DNA of 64,000 nucleotides from Hygrocybe punicea (GCA_963556145.1 OY744461.1:5838891-5902890); one strand, 5' to 3'; numbered from the stretch's first letter, positions 1-11,520 are shown. Numbers and translations are program-made. The notes: generated by a model from the letters alone, not told the origin.

Positions 1-2489
1 GGAGGGTAGGAGTTGGTGTTCTTCGACCATGGTTGTTATGGTTTCTGCGATGATAGATGTCAGTAGTTTTGGGAGGGTGTTAAGTAATACGATGGGGCGA
101 TAGGCTTTGGGAATGTCATATCTTGGTTTATCTGGTTTGCGTAGAGCGCTGGTGATGGAGTCCTTCCATGGGGCATAATAGATGTTGAGTGTGAGAATGG
201 CATTGAAGATGTTGTAAATGTGGTCTGAAATGAGTGCTGTGCATTCTTTGAGTACGATGTTTGGGATGCCATCCGGGCCTGGGGCTTTGAAGGGGAGTAT
301 TTTGGCGAGGTGTTTGGTGATGAGGTGTTTGGAGATGTGTGTCTTGTAGGGGACTTGATCTGGGTATATGTAGTCTTGTGGGACTGAGGAATGTTCAGGT
401 GGGGGGGGAAAGAAGGAGTTAGCGATGGCCCAGTGATACGCACTCACCCGCGCTGACCACCGAATTGATGAATCGAACATGTCCTAGCTATCCTTCAAAA
501 CGAGCCCGACATGCTGCGACTTCGCGATGGCTCGCAACCACTTGTGCGACCTCTTGATTGTACTGTGAACATCTCCGACAAAGTCGCAGACCAAGAAAGA
601 AAAACCTTCAAATCGGAGTGAGTCCCGGACTCTCGCATAATCGTTCACCTTTCATCTTAGATAGACTAACTCGTTTAGAACACTTATTCCCTTTCTCCCA
701 CCAGACTCCTTTGTTCTTCCTTTGTTACAAGACTATCTTCATCCTCCTTTTAGGACCGTTTTTGGCTACGTTTTCATGTGATTCATACATATATATTCCT
801 TTCTTTTGACCCCTATCAGAGTAAAGTTTCTTTCTTTCCACGACTTTTTACTTCTCCTCCGATCTCCGACCATCGACATATAAAATAGCTATGTAGATTA
901 TGCTTAATCACAAGAGAGAGTGCATCGTTCCCCCCTTCCTACTTCATTATCTCCCTCGAAAATCATCGCAACATTACTTGCTTCAAGTTCAACTATCGCC
1001 AACTTTAGTTCAATACCTCGACCTTTTATCATTGTCATGACTTTAATTGCTAAGTCACACTATCGATCGCAATCGTCACGATACTTGTAGAGGCTAAATC
1101 CTTCACTTACTTGTAATTGTACCAGTTGTAGAGTGTTGTTGTTTAGTGCACAGCACCACGACTTGCGTATCACCGGCTCTTGGCTTCATTCAACGTTGCG
1201 TAGGTTATGTGACCATCTGGGTGGGTTATTTCCAGGGTGGGGATAGAGCTCTTGCCACCGTCTCCTCTGGGGTTGTCACTGATGGGGTTGGATATGCATT
1301 TGTTGATCGTCCAGAGGTTGTTGTTGTTCGCTTTGTCAAGAAAGGCTGACCAGTGTTTTTCTTTGGCTTTGAGAATTTCGTTACTGTATAGGTTGCGTGC
1401 GGTTCTGTGTTCATCATGACTGGGGTGAGCGGCGTCTATTCGGTGCTTGTAAGATAATCGACTTAGTCTGTTTTTGTCTCGCTTGAGTTGGTTTAGTTGC
1501 GGTGTCCACCATTGTTTTGAGTGTGGGCATGGTGTGGAGACGGAAACTATGGCTTTGATTGTTGACTGTAGTACGTTAGTCAGTGAGGATATGGCGTCAT
1601 CTAGTTGTTGTTGGGAGGTGATGGGGGCTGTTGGGGGGAGTTGTCATAATTGGGTGTCGAGGTGGGTGCAGAACATGTCCCAATTTGTGTTGCGAAAGTT
1701 TCGTGAGAATTTGTCAGGTCTTAGTTTTGGGTGGAGGGCGATGGAAGTGGATATCGGTATGTGGTCAGTGCCAGTTGGGCGTAGTTCTGGTTTGGTGTTG
1801 CAGGAGAGTATGTGGTTGCTCGTTTTGGTGGTGCAGAAGACATTAGCTGTTCTGGTCCAGTTTTTCGTTGCCATAGATTTGAGGGTGGGGAGGTTTTTGG
1901 GTAGTGCCATTATCATGTTGCAGTCGGCCATGGCTTCAATGAGTAATCTTGCTTGGGCTAGGGCGTTGGCGGTGAATAGGTGATGATTTCGCTCTTCGTC
2001 CCATAGGGGGTGGTGTCTGTTGAAGTCGCCGCACCATAGCATATGGTCAGTGTCCCATTGGTGGAGGGTCACTTCATGGGCTTGGGTGAAGGCGTGGAGG
2101 GTGTGGAGGGTGTCGGAATGATGGCAATCATTGTAAATATTGAAGACGGAGAAGTTACCTGTTGGGCTTTGGATTCAGATCGCCATGAGGTCATTGGATC
2201 CGTGGATTTTTATTTGTTCCCAGTAGTTGGTGTTGAGTTTGGTATTGATGAAGATTACTGATCAGGTGGGTGCTTTGGAAGTGAAATGGTCAGGTGGGTA
2301 TATAACTCTCCAGTTGTGTGTGGCTTTTGTATTACCATAGTCGTCAAAGTACGGTTCCTGTATTAGTAGAATGTCACATTTAGTGTGGATTAGCGAATTG
2401 ATGAGATCCCAATGAGCTTTGGCAGATTTGTTAAGGTTTATTTGCCAGATGTTTAGCTGTGTCGGTTGTGGGTATGGTTGTTCAGGCAT
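1..2489 (-). pseudogene. LINE ORF2 remnant: endonuclease plus start of reverse transcriptase
   Basis: The start is taken at the ATG at 2489 (MPEQPYPQPTQLNIW). ILLIQEPYFDDYGN then follows (catalytic Glu of an APE endonuclease). CGDFNRHHPLWDEERN lies near 2030-1985 and the distal endonuclease motif GTDHIPI near 1770, in another frame. The linker reads to EAKSR near 1180. The solo LTR then intervenes, and the protein resumes at 429 with AIANSFFPP and the RT entry motif KAYRPIVLLN near 100. The start codon overlaps the ORF1 stop (ORF1 ends at 2482), the same coupled layout as in the intact LINE. In the intact element ORF2 would make the nicking and cDNA-synthesising protein; several frameshifts make it inactive here. 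Confidence 0.82.
434..1172. mobile_element. Solo LTR (739 bp) inserted in the LINE
   Basis: The segment begins TGATACGCA and ends TGCGTATCA, a perfect 9-bp terminal inverted repeat with the TG...CA ends typical of LTRs. Flanking bases are CCAG (430-433) and CCGG (1173-1176), which fit a 4-bp target duplication with one C:G to T:A type change. Removing the segment plus one flank rejoins the LINE reading frame at KSR-AIANSFFPP, confirming that it is an insertion. It holds no long ORF. It contains a TATA-like stretch near 878-888 and pyrimidine-rich tracts, as expected for LTR promoter sequence. The superfamily (Copia or Gypsy) cannot be told from the LTR alone. Confidence 0.72.
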
Positions 2490-4368
2490 TAGTTGAGAGG
2501 GTCAGGTGGGAGGTACTGCCTATTCGGTTATCATTCTGTGTGGAGGTGTGGGGGAGTGGGTCAATGGGGGCTATAAGTGGTTCGTCTCCCCACGCTTGGG
2601 AGGGTGGGATGGAGGTGGTGTGATGTGGTGGTGGTTGTTTCTCAAAATTGATAGTGGTTTGTCGGGTGGTTCTGGGTTGGTGTCTGGAGGAGGGGGGGGG
2701 TCGGTTATGTGGAGGGGGGGTAGTGGTTGGTCGAAGATGGAGCGGGGTGGAGAGTAGTGTCGTGCGGCCGGGGAGAGAGGGGGGAGTGGGTAGGGAGAAC
2801 ACTGTCTATTCGGGATCATTGAGTGGTGATTTGTAGGGGGGTGGGGGTCAATTCGTGTGGGGGGGGTGGTGGTGGCGGTGGATGAGGAGTTGGGAGCTTT
2901 AGAGTGATTGTTGGGGTATGGGGATTGGGTCCATTTTTCGGCTGTTGGGAAATAAGGTAGGAGGTTTTCCGGGTTGCGAATGTCTGTGTCTTTACATTTT
3001 TGGAGAAATGTGGGGCAGTTACGGTCCCAGCTGGTGTGGCCGTGTTGTCTGCAGGGAGTGCAGTAGGGGCGTGAAGGGTTGTCGCAGGTTGATGTTCTGT
3101 GGTGATCTCCGCATGTGCTGCAGGTGTCAATATCCGCTGGGCAATGTGCTGCGGTATGGTTCCATTGATGGCATCGGAGACAGTGTATGGGTTCTTCTTT
3201 GCATTTACTGGCATTTATTCTTTTGTGACAGATGTAGAAGCCATTCGCTAGAATTTTATTGGCTGTTTCGGGGGAGTCGAAGGCGAATATAGCATGGCCA
3301 CATGTTTGGTTGGGTGAATGACAGTCCTTTGCTTTGATCCAGTTAGCTCGTTTTATGGAGTTTTCGGGTAGGTTGTTTATTTCCTCGATTTCCCTAAGGT
3401 ATTCGGACACTTCCAGGTTGAAGGTTAGTGGGACAAAGTATGCTAGGGTGGCATAGGTACAGCATTTGATTGAAGTGTTGTGTCTGAAGCTGGTGAGGAA
3501 GGTGGTGAGGTGCTGGTCATTATGTAGCCATAGTGCAGTGTCATTTGAGTTGGCCTCCAGTAGGATACCTCCATCTGGTGATGCCTAAGAACTTGGATGT
3601 AGGTGGAGGGGCTGTGGTTTGGAGGGCTGCATTAGCTTTTTCTGTTAGTTTTGCTAAGCTGATGTCTAGCGCCTTTTTTGTTTCTGGTCAATCTTCGACA
3701 TCGAGGAGGAATTGGTGGGCTTGTAACTGTTCTTTGGCTGTTATGCGTGGGTCTTTGTGAGTGAGGGTGGGATGTGGGTTCTGAGATAATACTGCATCCT
3801 TGTATGAGGTGGTTGTGGTTTCGAGCGTGGTCGAGGTTTTGGTGAGATGTGCTACCGCTTGTTGAAGTTGGGTTTTGGCATCCGTTAGGCTGGTTTCGAT
3901 GTGTTGTGTGAATTTTCCTGAGATGGATCCCAGGATGGGTTCCATTGCATGTCCGAGGGAGTCGTGGAAGTCTCCTGCCTGTCGCTTGAGCTCAGTGGTA
4001 ATAGCGTCAACCAGGGTGTCAGTTCTCAGGCTAAGTTCTATGGAATCCAATAGAATAGCTACCGAGCGGATGGCATTGGAGGAGTGTGATGGGGCAGTTT
4101 TCCATGGTGGTGATTTGTACGAGTATGTCCAAGAGTGTGGGGATGTTGAGGTCTTGTTTATGGAGGAGGAGTGAGTTGGTGGTGAGGAAACTGATGGCTT
4201 GTAGTTTTGTTTCCGGTTCAGTTTGTGGGGATGCATTGTTGCTGAGGTTGTTCTCGTGTAGCGGCAGTTCTCGCAGCTCTTGTTTCTGGGGGAGAGGAGA
4301 TTACCATTTATGGTAACTTACTGCGTTTGTTTTTGGATGTTCCTTCGTTGGTGGTTGTCCATTGCCAT
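2482..4368 (-). pseudogene. LINE ORF1 remnant (gag-like, CCHC zinc knuckles)
   Basis: ORF1 encodes the RNA-binding partner protein. Near 3210-3010 (minus) there is a cysteine array CLRCHQWNHTAAHC, CSTCGDHHRTSTC and CTPCRQHGHTSWDRNC, that is, three successive zinc knuckles as in the intact LINE ORF1. Upstream, 4236-3688 encodes a helical, Thr/Gln-rich N-terminal part (ELKRQAGDFHDSLGHAMEPI) equivalent to the coiled region of the intact copy. Downstream is a Pro/His-rich tail ending at 2482. At least three frames are needed to follow the protein, so it is broken. The true start is uncertain; ATGs lie at 4368 and 4362. Confidence 0.75.
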
Positions 4369-4439
4369 ATGCTGCTCATGTTTCTTACTTTTAGTCTAAT
4401 ATAGTGTGGGTTGTGCTAGTATCAGGGGTGGTATAACGG

Positions 4440-4958
4440 AGCGCCCGAACTTATGCTGAGAGCTCTTTTGGGGTCCCAGCCGGGGTGCCACACGGTATGA
4501 GTTCAAGGACCATCCAAAATATTATGTTAATAGGTATGTTGTCTACAATCTGCCTTTCCCATCCTAATTTTATTTCCAGATTTGTTGACCGAGATATGCT
4601 TATGTGATACCATTGGGGTCTCGCAGTGGGACATGTATATGGTCACGACTCTTCCCAACAATGCAACGGAAATGATGCACCGGCATTACATTCCAGCATC
4701 ACTGACCCAGAATCTGAGGGTGTCAAAGACGTAGGACTTGAAGATGACAGTGCAGAAACTGCCCAAATTGGAGATGCTGGGCTTGAAGACGGTGACTCGG
4801 ATGGCGACTCTGACTATAATGATGACACAGAACGTGACAGCGAGAATAATTCCACTTCTGAGGGTAGTGATTTTGAGGAAGGCTGGGAGGATGAGGTGGA
4901 GTTCTTAGCAATGGATGAAATGTACGGTGATAGTCGAGATGTTGAAATGTATGAGTAA
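4440..4958 (+). pseudogene. C-terminal remnant of an unknown gene with acidic tail
   Basis: An exon-like piece ending YEFKDHPKYYVNR stops at a good donor (GTATGT, about 4535). A short intron ends TTCCAG at about 4578, and the frame continues FVDRDMLM, stop, YHWGLAVGHVYGHD and then a 90-residue tail very rich in Asp, Glu and Ser, ending EMYE at 4958. The stop is TGA where CGA (Arg) is likely, a C to T change. I have an impression, not a firm identification, that fungal repeat-associated proteins can carry a similar HWGLxVGHxY segment before an acidic tail. Function unknown; 5' part missing. Confidence 0.5.
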
Positions 4959-5582
4959 TGCAAGCACTTTTCTGTATTACTTTGGGGGGAATAACCTAAG
5001 GATCACATGATGGAGGTTAAAGATATTGATGTTATCAGTGATGACCATTTCCACAAGTGGGCAGAAGTGGTAGCATAATGTCATGGATCTGACAGGGAAT
5101 ACCTGGTGAGGATGGGTGTAGCTAACCAATGCACTGATACCCATCATTATGTGTTACATTGCTACATAATCATCACTATGATAATTCTAGACATAACATG
5201 AGCATCAAACCCCCTTCTGACACTGTACGATAATGGTAGGTCCTGAGTAGCAGTGGAGTCTATCCGCTGGTGAACTCCGCCAACGCCTATCAGCCACCAA
5301 ACAATTTCCTGATGGTAATTTCACCGATGTGTACAGAGACATGACAAACTCTGAGTGGCGAATTCGGAGGAGATCAACATTATCAAATCGGTTTCCTTTC
5401 TTCTCACACACCAGACTTCGAAAACATATCGAGATTCCTCTAGGTCAAGTGATGGCTGCTTTAGAATAGCAGTGAGATCACTCCAATGGAAGTTGAAAGG
5501 ATGGTCTCGGTTGGTGCATTTGGTATCCCAGCAGAGTTGATGATTGATAAGCACAAATATACAATATAATTATTGTGATGAC
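4959..5582. other. No gene recognised
   Basis: AT-moderate sequence with only short, mutually inconsistent ORFs. It may include the 3' UTR of the acidic-tail pseudogene. No repeat or RNA gene was seen. Confidence 0.5.
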
Positions 5583-6402
5583 TGGTCTGATTGGCCGGCG
5601 GCCCCGCATGTCGGATACATGGGATGCATATGGATATTGATCCCCACGAAGCCTCAGATCTCTTCTTTGTTCCATCCTTTGCACACACCGCTTCACGGCT
5701 ATCAAGATACAGATCCCGAACAAAGCAAAAATTTAACCAAGCCAGTTGGGAGAGGCAAAATGATCTCGACACATAACATCTTCACTTCCAATTCCCATCT
5801 GAAAACACAGAACCCCCCACTTCTATATTTGCGATGAGACAATTTTTATTGACAAATCTCTGTAGACGAACGATGGTGAGGATTGTTATCCATAGCTTGG
5901 TGCTCCAATGCCCTGGTCGCATTCAATCAGGGTAACCATCCCGGCTTCGTACTCCACAAAGTTCTACGAACCAATCACCAAAACACTGTAACATCTCTGA
6001 AGTTACAACCGTCTGGTGATTTGCTAGCTGCAGCAGGTATGCTATCCGTCTGATTGTCTATGGTGTATTCGGCTCACAGCATGTTCAGATGAAACCGGTC
6101 GTCTCCTGCTTTTTGATCTGTTGTCTTCTTCCATTGATCCCCAGCAATCCTCGCGTCTCCTCAATGAACATGGTGGCACATCCGAACTCTGCTGGATTGC
6201 TGATGATACTATTGCCTTGGGTACGACTCGAGGCAAGATTGTCGTTTATTCTGTTCACAATGAAACTGTGGGTCTGATTTCTCGAAACTCTTGTTCTATA
6301 TGCTCAACTTCTTCAACAGAGATGAATTTCTCATGTTTGCAATGTTGAAGCTCACAGGGATGGCATCTTGCAAATTCCTGTTGAATCTATGGATTTTTGC
6401 CC
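5583..6402 (+). repeat. Direct duplication, copy A (of 12619-13453)
   Basis: Nearly identical to 12619-13453 in the same orientation. From about 5761 onward the offset is a constant 7051 bp with no visible differences. Left of that are a few substitutions and a ~12-bp indel. Homology ends abruptly after GGATTTTTGCCC at 6402, in the middle of a WD40 coding exon, so copy A is the truncated one. Confidence 0.9.
5934..6402 (+). pseudogene. Truncated WD40-propeller gene fragment
   Basis: Exon pieces read GNHPGFVLHKVLRTNHQNTV then SLKLQPSGDLLAAA. After an intron (GTATGC...CACAG) comes CSDETGRLLLFDLLSSS, then LCWIADDTIALGTTRGKIVV and YSVHNET. These are beta-propeller blades. The gene stops at the duplication breakpoint (6402), so only two to three blades remain. 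The longer copy at 12984-14538 shows the rest. Confidence 0.65.
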
Positions 6403-7299
6403 AGAGAGGGCATGGGAACGGAGAAAATGGATTGATCGCCAAACCTTCACGATTCGTCTCATCTGAAACAGATCCCTGCCTGTCATCGCCACCACCCGTT
6501 CACATTGGGCCAAGTGATGATGGCAGCAAATGTACGCCGGTCACTGCGATGCAAAACGATCTGGATGGTGGGCTGAGTCCACATGGCTGAGAAAGACTCG
6601 GTGCACATTAAATCTGGAGCCTAAGATTGAAAAGGCATACGGCCAAGCGACGACTCACTGAGTCTCTTGAAGTTGAAGTTGGATGTTGGGGCATCCGTCG
6701 TCTTATGTAATCCCGGGTTTATTAAAGTTCTGAAAAAACTATCTAAGTAGTGTAGCAGTGTTGAAAACCTTGGTGAGCGGCAATGATGGGTTCGTTATAA
6801 ACGGGTGAGGAAGTTGGTTAGCATAATATCATAGAACAACTGATTATAATTGTCAGTATAATACTAGTATCTTTGTTGTGGCTGCTTGACATTATGTAAG
6901 ACGCTAGTAGCCTTTTGCTAGTTTGAACAATGTTCAACAATCTTTGTGCTTTCGAGCGGTATTCCTTCGAATTCGGCTGATGAAATCTTTGTCGGATAAT
7001 TTAAACCTTTGACCGCAGGTCCGCCACCACCACACATCTCAGCATACGTTTTCAAGTTCACCGTCAATGTCATCTCTACTTTGCCCATCTGTGCCAGGCA
7101 TCAGATATCTTATCATACCACATCCGCACATGGCAACTTTCAAATCTGTCGGGAAGCATCACACAATCAGTTATTTACTGGAAACACATATCCGAGTCCA
7201 AGATCAGACTCTCGAAATGACCACAATTTGTTTGTGGTTGGGGCTGGGTATTTTCGTTTACGCTTGATCTCCTATATAGCTAGTCTCTAATTTACATCC
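6403..7299. other. No gene recognised
   Basis: Sequence beyond the duplication breakpoint. Only short ORFs in conflicting frames; no recognisable domain, repeat or RNA. Confidence 0.4.
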
Positions 7300-8170
7300 T
7301 TTTTGCAAGATCCTGGGACTGTGGAGGTCCAAGCCTTCCTCATTATCCCAGGTAGAATCAACGGCATGCTCACTCTTGGTGGAGGGTATGCAAATACATT
7401 CTTATCTAATTTCTTTGCCGTTCAAATATTCCTTTGCCAGGCTCAATGCGAAACAATCTTCGCAGGTTGTGGAACTTTCGCAAACGTCACTAATGGCAAC
7501 TCAACCGCCGACTGCCATCACTCGTGATCTACTTCAAATCAACAAAAAACCGTGTATACTGTTCATTGAATGGAGCGCAGGTGATGAACATGTCATACGA
7601 GAGGCCGAGAGTCTATCTTTACGCACACAATCTCTGCAAAATGTCAATAGTCTTTTGCAATTCTTCGAATCATCGGTAGTGCCAGGAGACGCAGCACATT
7701 CCCAGACTCTCTTGGAATGGCATCAAGTGAAGTTCCGGGAGCTCAAGGAAGTGTCTTCTGCGAATTACATCTTCGATCCTACTGTGCTCGTTGTCAATAT
7801 TATCCGAAATTTGGTGAAGACACTGGATACAGTCAATAGGTTGGCGGTGGCTCAAAAGAACATTCTCATACCTCTCGCCTTTGTTCATTCCTGGGCAGCT
7901 TCCTTTGAAGATTGCGTGACAAAGGATGAAACAATGACACTTACGAACCTTATGTTATAATCAATACAAGTATGCCACTGCACATGTAAACGACTTCACT
8001 CATAAACTTGAACATATGCTCACTGAATCCAGATTTGCTATAGCCGAACTTGAATCAGAGGCTCTCGAAAATATCGTAGGCCTCAGCCCAAATATGAGGA
8101 AGGCCATACACTGTAGAGTTGCCGCATTTTCAGCTTGTGCCCCGAGAGGAGGAGTCCTCCCTGCCCTGCT
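7300..8170 (+). pseudogene. Unrecognised exon-like fragments
   Basis: The open frame to 7960 has protein-like composition, for example ITRDLLQINKKPCILFIEWS and NYIFDPTVLVVNIIRNLVKT. After a short break, another frame at about 7970-8110 reads YATAHVNDFTHKLEHMLTES and AELESEALENIVGLSPNM. The look is of a mostly helical protein split by an intron or frameshift. The long frame has no ATG at its left limit, so the 5' end is missing or lies in another exon. I do not recognise the family. Confidence 0.35.
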
Positions 8171-8729
8171 CTTCTCCACTACCTAGTAAGTCTATATTTT
8201 CTTCCCGATCACAGTGCTGACACGCCGAACAGCGTTCGAAGCGTCATCGCTTGGAATGCGCTATACAGAACTGTTCCATCTCTCCTCCGCATGCAGCACA
8301 ACCCCTTCAGAGCGACAACAGTGTCTGTACTGGACTCGCCACCCACACTGGCGGTGACAGGCCCCGGGGCCGACGGTGTCCGTTCCGTGGGAGCTCACGG
8401 TTATTGAGAATAGGTGGGGATTCGCCATCGGGGGTGGGCCGCGTCGGGAATCGCTCTGTTCTGCTAATGTGATTTCCTCTGACAATGGGTACAAATGGTA
8501 GGGCCACAACAGGCAGCATCCGAAGCAAGCAAGGTAGCTCTTCAGGTTAATAGTTGTCACAGAGATTGACTTCAGACCATCATCTTACTCTGGCCGCTTC
8601 TTCTGATCGCAGAACTCATTATGATATACAGTCTGTATTCTACACCATGATGTCAACTGGTGAATTCCCTGATCCATTTCCTTCCCCGCCATTCCCACCA
8701 ACTTATCTGAATATGGTTGTTTCCTGATG
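8171..8729. other. No gene recognised
   Basis: Only short conflicting ORFs on both strands. Nothing supportable. Confidence 0.4.
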
Positions 8730-9451
8730 GTTACAAAATGGTGATTGAATGCAACAGGCATTTACCACTTCTAGTCCAAGCACCAATCAGTAGATACTCC
8801 TGTATCTCACTACCAGGCACCTGGATGAGGTCCCCAAAAGTGTTAAATTCAAATCGCTTAAGCCGCTGTAGTCCCCGCAGACCAACTGCCCATCGATCAA
8901 CTTCAGACCAAGGATGGGGCACACCAAGACTATTCTGTGGTAGATTAATTTAAAGTGCTTGCTTATTACAGTACAAAAAGACTGACTGTATGCTTAGTTC
9001 GCATTTCACTTAATCTCATGGTAGAAACTTGAGGTGCAGCAATGGCTAATAAGTCTAAAATGTCCAGGTGATTTTGGGAGAAAGTGATATCTAGCAATGT
9101 GATGTTCGATGTAGCAAGGGAAAATGATAGGAGTAATCCAGGCAAGGAATCCTGCGATTCGTGATACCTGGTGGTAACAGATGATACAGGGTTGCAGCGG
9201 ATGAGTGAAGCTATGTAATCCATGGGGCCATCTATCTCTGTCAAGGCTGCAGGTGGCATAATAGGGCACATCTTGGATCCACATTTTCCAAGCACAAAAG
9301 ATTTGATTGCTTGATGTCGCTGCAGGAAATTGGATAGACCTTTGTGGGGGAGGGTCTTTGTGTAGAAAGATGTCAAGTAGGAAAATTGTAATCCATCGAA
9401 GATACGAGCACACTTGAAAGGCGAGATGGGCGGAAGATCAACTGTCAACAT
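8730..9451 (-). pseudogene. F-box/LRR-like protein fragment
   Basis: On the minus strand, 9451-8966 is open (MLTVDLPPISPFKCARIFDG ... PAALTEIDGPMDYIASLIRC ... LLLSFSLATSNITLLDITFS). A second piece at 8922-8731 reads LKRFEFNTFGDLIQVPGSEI. The spaced leucines and short strand-helix pattern resemble the LRR part of Agaricomycete F-box proteins, but no F-box is visible. The first ~24 codons lie in the 2-kb inverted repeat, and the arm boundary cuts the gene at 9379. Its mirror copy at 16877 therefore continues into unrelated sequence. Assignment is by pattern only. Confidence 0.45.
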
Positions 9452-10679
9452 ATCAACCTAAGATACACGAGAAAGGAAAGGTTGGATGGTAGAAACAGAT
9501 GGGGTGCTCTTAAGTCGGATTTCGAGGGATTTAACGCTGCAGGCAAAAGCTTTGTTGTGGGTGACAACTGCAAGGTACCGATATAATTCCTTGGGGGTAG
9601 TGATACAAAGCATTTCCTGCGTGAATATGAGAATGAGAATGGGTCATTATCGGCTTGACCTTATGCATACCCGGTTCCACTCAAGAGAAGCAGCCTGCAC
9701 CAAATATAACACATGAATTTATTTATCAAGCATAAAGTCGAATTGACGAACCATTCATGCTCGAGTCTGTATTGGTATGGTGTTCCAGCAGTAACTTGAG
9801 CAGTGCGAAGAACACAAAGAATGTCGCCGTGACTTAAGCCAGTGTGCGAACGGCGGCAGATGGGGTATGACCCTTTGATGGGACACAAAAGATTTTGAGC
9901 ATAAAGAGATTCTTTCTTGTGGTACAATGGATATGGGATGGATTGCCCTAGCAGACCGAGTTTCTTCCCCATGCACAAAGATGGAACTTGCAGGTGTACC
10001 TGGCCAAGATTCCTCGTATATCAAAGGATGGGCATGGACAAAGGTTGAACTTGCCATGGCCAAGGTAGCGAGTAACCCTGGTCATTTGCGAGATAGAAAA
10101 TCATTGGAGGGTGAACATAGATGACGTTAAGCTTACCCAGTACTAGGACGCATATACGTTCAGTTCACCAAGTATTGAAGCTATTGAAGCTATTGAAGCT
10201 TGAAGCTTGAAGCTACGAAGAGATCGTAACTTGAAAGGGTGTGGCCGAATATATTTATCCGTTGAACCTACTATCAAGCATGCATGAAACCCCAATCCTT
10301 TCGCCAAGGAAAGTCAGCTGATGAATGTATATTCCGGATCCCCTGAACTGGTGCAGGAAGTTTTCGTATCACTCAACGTGAAAGAGGCGGTGATGCTGCC
10401 CAACGTTTGTTAATCAATTCAGACTTTTCATTCAATTGTGCTAAAACACTTGACAGATACCGGGCTATTGTCTTTTGTCACCGTTCAGAGTCTAGGAACC
10501 CATTCGCTGTCCTCGTTCAATCCAGCCAGACACAGATCATGAAGTTGTCTCTGCCTCACCTCGCCCCGATTCGCCCTTCTCTGCGGTTTCCGTATCCAGG
10601 TCAACTACTGCTTCCCATAGCGACCAGCCTTCCACGTCACAAATGGGATCACTGTCGATATCCAATGAAGACTTGCATA
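9452..10679. other. Non-coding or decayed part of the left arm
   Basis: Fragments in several frames with stops; none recognised. Contains a short triplication of a GAAGCT-type motif at about 10170-10215. Confidence 0.4.
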
Positions 10680-11075
10680 TGTTGTGGAGGAATGTTTCGC
10701 GGGTGTCAAGGGGAGTGGTGGCAAACCCTCGCTGTTGCAAAGCCTCCACTCGATGATCCTTCTTTACCTTTCGCAGGGACATTCATACATCTATAACACA
10801 ATTCAGCGGCTGCCCGCGCCTCGACCCCTGCAGAAGGCTGTCATCACACCCTTCGATTCGTCACCACGATCGGCGACACTCTATGGTGCTGCTCGTGTGT
10901 ACCGCAAGCGCAAACTGGCCTTCAAGACGGCCGAAATTTGCCTCGAAGTTGATAGACGTTATCATATATGAAGACCATTGCGATGGTCAGTACCCCTTCA
11001 CTTGCAATCCACCTATAAAACTTCTGCGGATTCAGCTACGATCCGCGAGATTGTGGGGGGCTGCAACTTACGGAT
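10680..11075 (+). pseudogene. NLR N-terminal fragment fused to a FAS fragment
   Basis: Closely related to 20330-19920 (minus), which continues into alpha/beta-hydrolase and NB-ARC coding sequence. Shared pieces include TPFDSSPRSAT and an intron beginning GTCAGTACCCC and ending GGATTCAG, followed by SATIREIVGGCNLR. At about 11075 the homology switches to fatty-acid-synthase sequence, so this is a chimeric junction of two unrelated gene pieces rather than a functional gene. Confidence 0.5.
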
Positions 11076-11520
11076 TAAGGAAGTCCTATGTGAGGAATGT
11101 GGAGGTCAAGGCGCCAATGGACTTTTCTATTGTGTTGGTAGGTAGGGAGATTTCATTCGTTGTGGGTGGTTGCTCATCGAAACTGGATTCTAGGCCATTA
11201 TGAAGTCGATCTTTTCTTCGCCAATTATGGGGACCTCCTCAAGCTCGTCCATCTGTCTAATGGATTCTGCATGGTCGGAGGCATGAAACCTCTCCAAGTT
11301 GGGGATGCTTATGAAGCCGAGGCACGCATTGTCTCGGTCACAAACACAAATGAAGGCAAGATCGTCAAGGTCAAGGGCCGAGGGCCGACCGGCCATTGAA
11401 GTAGTGTCAGCATTCCTGTATCGTGGTCACTTTTCTGGTTACCAGAATATGTTCAAGACAACAGAGGAGCCAGATTATATGGTGGATCTTGCACTTTTAA
11501 TATTACTCTGTTGGCCTGAG
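11076..11520 (+). pseudogene. Fatty acid synthase beta-subunit fragment (dehydratase region)
   Basis: Pieces in two or three frames read YVRNVEVKAPMDFSIV, then after an intron-like stretch IMKSIF, GDLLKLVHLSNGFCMVGGMK and PLQVGDAYEAEARIVSVTNT, then VVSAFLYRGHFSGYQNMFKT and EEPDYMVDLA. These match, in order, the part of fungal FAS beta leading into the hydratase (hot-dog) domains. Only ~120 residues of a ~2000-residue subunit are present and the frame is broken, so it is debris. The part up to 11380 is duplicated in inverse orientation at 14948-15252. Confidence 0.75.

Larger units (their letters stand above)
1..4370 (-). mobile_element. Decayed non-LTR (LINE) retrotransposon, 3' end beyond window
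   Basis: Read on the minus strand, this block shows the order ORF1 (gag-like, zinc knuckles), APE-type endonuclease, linker, then start of reverse transcriptase, which runs off the left edge. The order and several motifs match the intact LINE at 50671-56990 (for example GDFNRHHPLWDEERN is shared), but the two are divergent. Every domain is split among frames by indels and stops, so this is an old dead copy. It is further broken by a solo LTR at 434-1172. The 5' limit near 4370 is set only by the last gag-like codons; no target-site duplication can be seen because the 3' end is outside the window. Confidence 0.85.
9379..11380 (+). repeat. Left arm of a 2002-bp inverted repeat
   Basis: The reverse complement of this arm is 14948-16949; paired positions always sum to 26328. 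All open frames in the two arms that I compared translate identically, including non-coding ones, so identity is at or near 100%. Arm ends are sharp: homology stops within one base at both limits. The 3567-bp spacer is different sequence. No terminal repeat, poly(A) tail or target duplication was found at the outer ends. Confidence 0.93.

Noticed and set aside
4275..4362. A perfect-looking intron (GTAAGT...CCCCCAG) in the 5' part of the dead LINE ORF1
   Set aside because: Non-LTR elements move through RNA, so an intron is unlikely. Splicing does not join it to the downstream gag frame, and the motif is short enough to arise by chance.
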